From a bacterium (lineage in GTDB: Bacteria > Patescibacteriota > Minisyncoccia > Phycocordibacterales > UBA5272): DNA of 43,805 bases. The stretch is from assembly GCA_023267535.1 (NCBI GenBank), contig JAHFNC010000002.1, positions 1 through 43,805 of the forward strand, given 5' to 3'. Both the position numbers and the translations under genes were made by a program. Under the pieces are notes generated by a model. That model had not been told where the DNA came from. It saw only the letters and a list, made by a program, of their open reading frames with translations, and ran no database searches. Of this stretch, positions 38,541-43,805 are shown one piece after another (within the stretch, counting starts at the first letter, position 1; the number at the start of each line of letters is the position of its first letter).

Positions 38541-39296
38541 TTACTGGCCTTGTGCTCTCGGTAGCTTCTTGGCCAGGTCGCCGAGAGCTTCCAAGCTGTA
38601 GGAAATGCCGACTTGGCCGGTAGTTCCGCCAGTGTTCCACGACAAGGAGTTGCCGGCGACAGGCGTGACGCTCGACGACAACGACTTCACTTTCTCGACT
38701 TCAGCATTGATGTACAAGCCCTTGAACTGCGGATTGTTTATCGCCTGCGCAACGTCGACGGATAGTCCGGCTTTGATGACCGAGCTATTTCCGCTCATTG
38801 TTGTTTGCGGAGAAAATGGTGTTCCGCCGATTCCGTAGGAACCTGAGCAGTCGCGGTTTTGGAGGCCGACACCGATGTACGGTTGCACGGCATACGACTT
38901 CGGTACGAACCAGTACTTGGCAACGATTCCGAGTGCACCGCCACAAGTTTGTTTCCCAAGGGAAGTGCCCGTAAAGAAAAGTTCGTGAGTAGTGTCGCCA
39001 CTGCCAACGAAAACTTCAGCGCCGAGCCCTGTAGGGATGTATTTGTACTGCTCGGTTGCACGCACTTGAAGTGAAAGCTTCGCAGGTGTGTCGCTTGTGG
39101 TTGTACCGGTGAACAGTGGCGAGCCGGTTGTCGAGAAGGAGCCGGATGGTTTCGTTCCGACCCAGAAGCCGATTTGCATTTCGACAGGCGACGCTTGTTG
39201 TGCACAAGCGTCTATGGTGTAAATCGCCGCGCCAAGCAACAAGGTTAGAAAGAAGCCCTTCGAAACATTCTTGAGGCATTTCAGATCTGAGTTCAT
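38541..39296 (-). CDS. Secreted outer-membrane beta-barrel-like protein, GC-rich outlier
   Basis: Signal peptide GFFLTLLLGAAIYTIDACA; alternating patterns AVQPYIGVGLQNRD, GLYINAEVEKV, TGQVGISYSLEAL; AAAGGAAC SD. Confidence 0.65.
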   Translation of the reverse strand: MNSDLKCLKNVSKGFFLTLLLGAAIYTIDACAQQASPVEMQIGFWVGTKPSGSFSTTGSPLFTGTTTSDTPAKLSLQVRATEQYKYIPTGLGAEVFVGSGDTTHELFFTGTSLGKQTCGGALGIVAKYWFVPKSYAVQPYIGVGLQNRDCSGSYGIGGTPFSPQTTMSGNSSVIKAGLSVDVAQAINNPQFKGLYINAEVEKVKSLSSSVTPVAGNSLSWNTGGTTGQVGISYSLEALGDLAKKLPRAQGQ

Positions 39297-39613
39297 GTTG
39301 TTCCTTTCGAGTGAGAACTACTAGTAATTTTTTAAAGTACATAAACTGCTAATGGTCATTTTACATAATAATATAGGTCTTTGTCAAGTAATATTATGTC
39401 CTTTTATAATATAGTAAGAGACATATAAAAGACATAAATAAATAAAGACAGAAAAAACAATGGTTTATAAAAGACACAAATAAATTTTCCCTATTTTTTA
39501 ATACAAAAATATGTCCTAGTTTTAATTTTTTATTTTTATTAATCGTCCTAATAAAATTCCTAAAAAGATATATTTTATAAGGATATTTTTGTATTAGTAG
39601 TTTCTTGTAAATA

Positions 39614-39641
39614 TTGACATATAAAATATTTGGTATATAAT
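39614..39641 (+). promoter_or_regulatory. Promoter of the large repeat protein
   Basis: TTGACA (39614-39619) - 16 bp - TATAAT (39636-39641). Confidence 0.75.
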
Positions 39642-39810
39642 AACCACACTTTGTACCTTTTTTGATTGCTCTTTTTCTACAAATTCAGCCACGTTTTCAG
39701 CGGTTGTCTTAGTTTCGTGTCTTAGTTTTTCTTTCAATATATTGAATATGTTTTATTAAAATAGCTTTTGTTAAAAAAGTTATTTTGTGGTCTCTAATAT
39801 CGGTAAATAA

Positions 39811-42800
39811 ATGTCTTTTTTAAATAGCAAATATAAAATTTTTAGTTTCAAGAAAAAAACAGTGATGTTCATTGGCGCTTTTGCGCTTTTTGTTTTTTCT
39901 ACTGGAATTATAAATGTTAATGCTGCAACTCAGACATTTACTAGCGGTGGAACTTTCACAGTACCAACTGGTGTCACAAGTATCACAATTGATATGGCTG
40001 GTGCCGGAGGTGGAGGTGGAGGTGGTGCGTTCACATATGGTGGAGGTGGAGGTGGTTCTGGTGCTTCTTTCTCTTCATATACAATGTCAGTTACAGCAGG
40101 ACAAACCTTTTCAGTTTCTATTGGAAATGGTGGTTCGGCTGGATCAGCGGGTTCATTTTTTACAGCTGGTGGAAATGGTGGAAATGGAGGCGGAACATCC
40201 TTTGGATCTTTCTATATGCCAGGTGGATTAGGTGGACATGGTGCGATAGTCGGAGGTGGTGGTGGACAAGGTGGAACATCTGGCGGATCTGGTGGAACAA
40301 ACGGTGGAAATGGAGATGCTGGATCTTCAAGAAGTTCTGGTGGAACGGGCGGGTCGACATTAATAGGAACGGGTGGGTCAGGTGGATTTGGAAACTCTTC
40401 AACATATACACTGCCAACATCTGGAAATAATGGAGGTGGAGGTGGAGGTGCTAGTGGTTGGGGTAATGGTAATGATTCTGGAGCAAATGGAGCAAACGGT
40501 GTAGTTGTTGTTACATACACAGTAGATGCAACACCAGCGCCAACAGCTTCATGGTCACCATCTTCTGTTGTGGTTGCTTACGGTCAATCTAGTCCAGTTA
40601 TAAGTTATTCTTCAACAAATGCTTCTAATTGTAGTATCTTTGACGCTTCTAATAATTCTTTGATTGTATCTGGATATCCAACATCAAATACTTTTGGTGC
40701 TGGTGTCTTGGGAACACAGACTTCATCATGGAGTAGAAGTTTGATTTGTTATAATTCTGCCGGAACTCCTTCTAATACTGCGAGTCTCGTAGTTACTGTT
40801 TGTCCTCAAGGACAAATCGTAAATGGAAGTAGTTGTGTTGTTCCAAGTTACAATGTTACAGCTTCTGCCGGAGCGGGAGGGTACATAACTCCTTCAGGGA
40901 CAATTCCTGTTACTCAGGGTTCATCACAGACATTTTATGTTACAGCAAATCCTGGCTATTTAATTTCTTCAGTAACGGTAGACGGAGTAAATCAAGGGTC
41001 GATAAATACTTACACGTTTAGTAATGTTCAAGGAGCGCACACAATTTCCGCTACATTTGTTTTTGTTCCAGCACCACCGTCAACTTTTAATATAACAGCA
41101 TCAGCTGGATCAAACGGAACAATCTCACCATCAGGGACAGTTTCTGTAACACAAGGTAACTCTCAAACATTTTCTATTTCAGCAAATGCTGGATACTCAA
41201 TTTCATCAGTTACAGTAGACGGTGTTGCTCAAGGCGCAATCGGAAGTTATACGTTTAGTAATGTGCAAGGAGCACACAATATTTCCGCGACATTTTCAGC
41301 TGCTCCTATAACTGCAACTCTTACTGCTTCTCCAAATCCAATTCCATACAACACTGCTTCCACTGTCTCATGGACTTCATCAGGCGCAACAAGTTGTAAT
41401 CTCTCAGGAATAAATCCAAACGTAACTCCTAATACTCCAGGCAGTATTTCTACTGGAAACTTAACATCTAGTCAGCAATATGCTTTTGGATGTAGTAACT
41501 CAAATACTAATACTAGTACTGGTTGGCAATATGTAACAGTTACTGTTTGTGCTTCAGGACAAATTGTAAGTGGTGGTAGTTGTGTTACTCCAGGCCCAAC
41601 AACTTTTAATATCACAGCATCAGCTGGAGCAAACGGAACAATCTCTCCATCAGGAACAGTTTCTGTAACACAAGGAAACTCTCAAACATTTACTATTACT
41701 CCAGACACTGGCTATTCAGTATCATCAGTTACAGTTGATGGAGTAAATCAGGGAGCGATTGGAAGTTATACATTTAGTAATGTACAAGGAGCGCATAGTA
41801 TTTCGGCGACATTTTCTTCTGTACCTGTAAACAACGCTTCCTGTTCTAGTCTCTCAGCTCCATCTTCTGTGACTATTGGTCAAACATTTAGTGCTACTGT
41901 AGTTATGTCAAACACAGGAACTAAGACTTGGACAATGGGCAGTTCTTATAATATTGGAAGTCAAGATGGTCAAGACAACTACACTTGGGGAATACAAAGA
42001 GTTGGTTTAAGTTCTCAAACAAATCCAGGAGCATCTGCTACATTTAATTTTACTGCTACTGCGCCATCAACACCTGGGACTTCTGCATTCTCGTGGAAAA
42101 TGGTACAAGACGGTGTTGAATGGTTTGGAACTAAATGTAGTCAAAATATTACTGTAACTGTACCACCATCAACTTTTAATATCACAGCATCCGCCGGAGC
42201 AAACGGAACTATATCTCCATCAGGAACAGTTTCTGTAACACAAGGTAACTCTCAAACATTTTCTATTTCAGCAAATGCTGGTTACTCAGTATCATCAGTT
42301 ACAGTAGACGGTGTTGCTCAAGGCGCAATCGGAAGTTATACGTTTAGTAATGTGCAAGGAGCACACAGTATATCTGCAACATTCACAATTAATACTTTCA
42401 ATATTACAGCGTCATCAGGTATTAACGGTTCGGTTACACCAACTGGAACAACTGTAGTTAATTATGGTGGCTCACAAACTTATACAATCACTCCAAACAC
42501 TGGTTACTCAATCGCATCTGTAACAGTAGATGGTGTAGGGCAGGGGGCAGTAGGAAGTTATACATTCTCAAACGTAACTGGAGCTCACACAATTTCTGCG
42601 ACGTTTACAATTAATACTTTTAATATTGTCGCAACGTCTGGTGCTAACGGAACTGTGACACCAACTGGAACAACTGTAGTTAATTATGCTGGCTCACAGG
42701 TTTATACAATTACTGCGAATATCGGATATCATATCGTCGATGTTGCTGTAGATGGTGTAAGTCAGGGAATATTATCGAATTATACCTTTGGTAGCGTCAC

Positions 42801-43805
42801 ATCATCTCACACAATTTCTGCAACATTCGCAATTAATACTTTTAATATTGTCGCAACGTCCGGCGCTAATGGAACTGTGACACCAACTGGAACTACTACC
42901 GTTAATTACAATGGTTCACAAACTTATGCTATTACTCCAGCAGCTAATTATGATGTCGCAACATTAACAATAGACGGTTTTTCGGTTGCAACAAGCACAG
43001 CTTATACATTTTCAAATGTAACTTCAGTTCATACAATTTCCGCAACTTTTTCTCCTATAACTCATACGATTACTTCGTCTACATCATCTCTAAATGGAAC
43101 TATATCTCCACTTGGAGCGACTGTAGTTAATCAGGGGAACAATCAAACATATACTATTACTCCGAATACTGGATATTATGTAAATACTTTAACTGTAGAC
43201 GGAGGGCCTGTTGCTACTTCTACTTCATACACATTTAATAATGTAACGACAAATCATACTATAGATGTAAACTTCATCACTTACACTTTTCCTGTTGTAG
43301 CAACTACTTTTGGAAATGGAAGTATCTCTTCTCCTGGTACGACAAATGTTAATTACGGTGGGTCAATCACATATAACATCACAGCAAACACTGGATATCA
43401 TGTAGCTACTTTAACAGTAGATGGTTCAGTGATTACTTCAACCACTTCTTATACATTTAGTAATATAACGGCACCACACACAATAGATGTTACGTTTGCT
43501 ATAGATAATTTTACCATTTATGCTACATCAAGCGCCAACGGAACAATATCACCTAGTGGAACAACTACTATTAGTTATGGTGGTTCAATTACATATGTAG
43601 TTACACCCAATGCTAACTTCCAAATCGGTACTACTACCATAGATGGAGTAGCTACTACTACAGCTGGAACTTATGACTTTAACAACATCACAGCTAATCA
43701 CACTATAACTGTCTCCTTTGTTCCAATCACTTGGACTATTACTTCTTCTACATCGTCAGCTAATGGAACTATCTCTCCACTAGGAGCGACTGTAGTTAAT
43801 CAGGG
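39811..43805 (+). CDS. Large secreted Gly-rich / divergent InlB-type repeat protein (3' end outside window)
   Basis: ATG 39811 MSFLNSKYKIFSFKKKTVMFIGAFALFVFSTGIINVNAATQTFTSGG...; frame read by eye and open to the window end, so absent from the ORF track; Gly-rich domain ending GVVVVTYT, then ~70-aa repeats. Confidence 0.85.
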   Translation, partial: MSFLNSKYKIFSFKKKTVMFIGAFALFVFSTGIINVNAATQTFTSGGTFTVPTGVTSITIDMAGAGGGGGGGAFTYGGGGGGSGASFSSYTMSVTAGQTFSVSIGNGGSAGSAGSFFTAGGNGGNGGGTSFGSFYMPGGLGGHGAIVGGGGGQGGTSGGSGGTNGGNGDAGSSRSSGGTGGSTLIGTGGSGGFGNSSTYTLPTSGNNGGGGGGASGWGNGNDSGANGANGVVVVTYTVDATPAPTASWSPSSVVVAYGQSSPVISYSSTNASNCSIFDASNNSLIVSGYPTSNTFGAGVLGTQTSSWSRSLICYNSAGTPSNTASLVVTVCPQGQIVNGSSCVVPSYNVTASAGAGGYITPSGTIPVTQGSSQTFYVTANPGYLISSVTVDGVNQGSINTYTFSNVQGAHTISATFVFVPAPPSTFNITASAGSNGTISPSGTVSVTQGNSQTFSISANAGYSISSVTVDGVAQGAIGSYTFSNVQGAHNISATFSAAPITATLTASPNPIPYNTASTVSWTSSGATSCNLSGINPNVTPNTPGSISTGNLTSSQQYAFGCSNSNTNTSTGWQYVTVTVCASGQIVSGGSCVTPGPTTFNITASAGANGTISPSGTVSVTQGNSQTFTITPDTGYSVSSVTVDGVNQGAIGSYTFSNVQGAHSISATFSSVPVNNASCSSLSAPSSVTIGQTFSATVVMSNTGTKTWTMGSSYNIGSQDGQDNYTWGIQRVGLSSQTNPGASATFNFTATAPSTPGTSAFSWKMVQDGVEWFGTKCSQNITVTVPPSTFNITASAGANGTISPSGTVSVTQGNSQTFSISANAGYSVSSVTVDGVAQGAIGSYTFSNVQGAHSISATFTINTFNITASSGINGSVTPTGTTVVNYGGSQTYTITPNTGYSIASVTVDGVGQGAVGSYTFSNVTGAHTISATFTINTFNIVATSGANGTVTPTGTTVVNYAGSQVYTITANIGYHIVDVAVDGVSQGILSNYTFGSVTSSHTISATFAINTFNIVATSGANGTVTPTGTTTVNYNGSQTYAITPAANYDVATLTIDGFSVATSTAYTFSNVTSVHTISATFSPITHTITSSTSSLNGTISPLGATVVNQGNNQTYTITPNTGYYVNTLTVDGGPVATSTSYTFNNVTTNHTIDVNFITYTFPVVATTFGNGSISSPGTTNVNYGGSITYNITANTGYHVATLTVDGSVITSTTSYTFSNITAPHTIDVTFAIDNFTIYATSSANGTISPSGTTTISYGGSITYVVTPNANFQIGTTTIDGVATTTAGTYDFNNITANHTITVSFVPITWTITSSTSSANGTISPLGATVVNQ
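40846..43805 (+). repeat. At least 11 tandem ~70-aa repeats (FNITASAGANGTISPSGTVSVTQGNSQTFSISANAGYSVSSVTVDGVAQGAIGSYTFSNVQGAHSISATF type)
   Basis: Repeat starts near 40846, 41084, 41606, 42175, 42397, 42616, 42838, 43063, 43285, 43508, 43732; interrupted by two non-repeat Ig-like inserts (~41300-41600, ~41816-42170). Confidence 0.85.

Noticed and set aside
38595-39342. Overlapping ORFs 38605..38838, 38795..39205, 38859..39074, 39016..39342
   Set aside because: Typical spurious frames of a GC-rich gene; the barrel-like frame has the signal peptide and SD
40160-40520. Antisense Pro/His-rich ORFs 40160..40420 and 40212..40520, and + ORF 39914..40231
   Set aside because: Artefacts of the Gly-codon-rich (GGT/GGA) coding region of the large secreted protein
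40846-43805. CRISPR array or satellite DNA
   Set aside because: Repeats are in-frame coding ~210 bp units with no short repeat/spacer pattern

Overview
The window is a low-GC chromosomal segment, gene-dense, with minimal versions of several housekeeping proteins. The gene content is consistent with Candidatus Patescibacteria/CPR (Parcubacteria-like); this is inferred from content only, with no phylogeny run. Housekeeping genes include rodA (3' part), rplY/ctc (L25), rpmE, prfA, rpsB, tsf, pheS, pheT, gyrB, thrS, htpX/lemA/TPM, tsaD, rlmH, ddl and murA, plus cell-envelope glycosyltransferases, several peptidases, a sensor kinase, a receiver protein and tRNAs Thr(TGT), Glu(TTC) and Val(GAC). 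The right edge is the start of a very large secreted Gly-rich/InlB-like repeat protein that runs off the window. The strongest unusual signals are: (1) PheT carries a complete-looking NlpC/P60 cysteine-peptidase domain inside its B5 domain (Cys359, His446, His458) and lacks the N-terminal EMAP/OB tRNA-binding domain, so its total length still looks normal; (2) three ~110-130 bp imperfect palindromes just after rpmE, gyrB and rlmH share a conserved internal-loop motif (CATCTACTTTGT / TCGCGTAT), but each has its own perfect outer arms that copy the neighbouring gene end; related mosaic inverted copies occur at tRNA-Val and at the 5' end of a glycosyltransferase; (3) an XRE-HTH-MurA fusion has a near-perfect palindrome overlapping its -10 box; (4) initiation signals fall into two classes: many genes have a -10 box exactly 6 nt before ATG (leaderless), while a set of orphan single genes carries SD sequences and private terminators, including a 36-aa membrane peptide missed by the ORF track and a GC-rich outer-membrane-barrel-like protein; (5) the rpsB leader contains crossing, mutually exclusive helices. 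No CRISPR array, IS element or prophage was seen.
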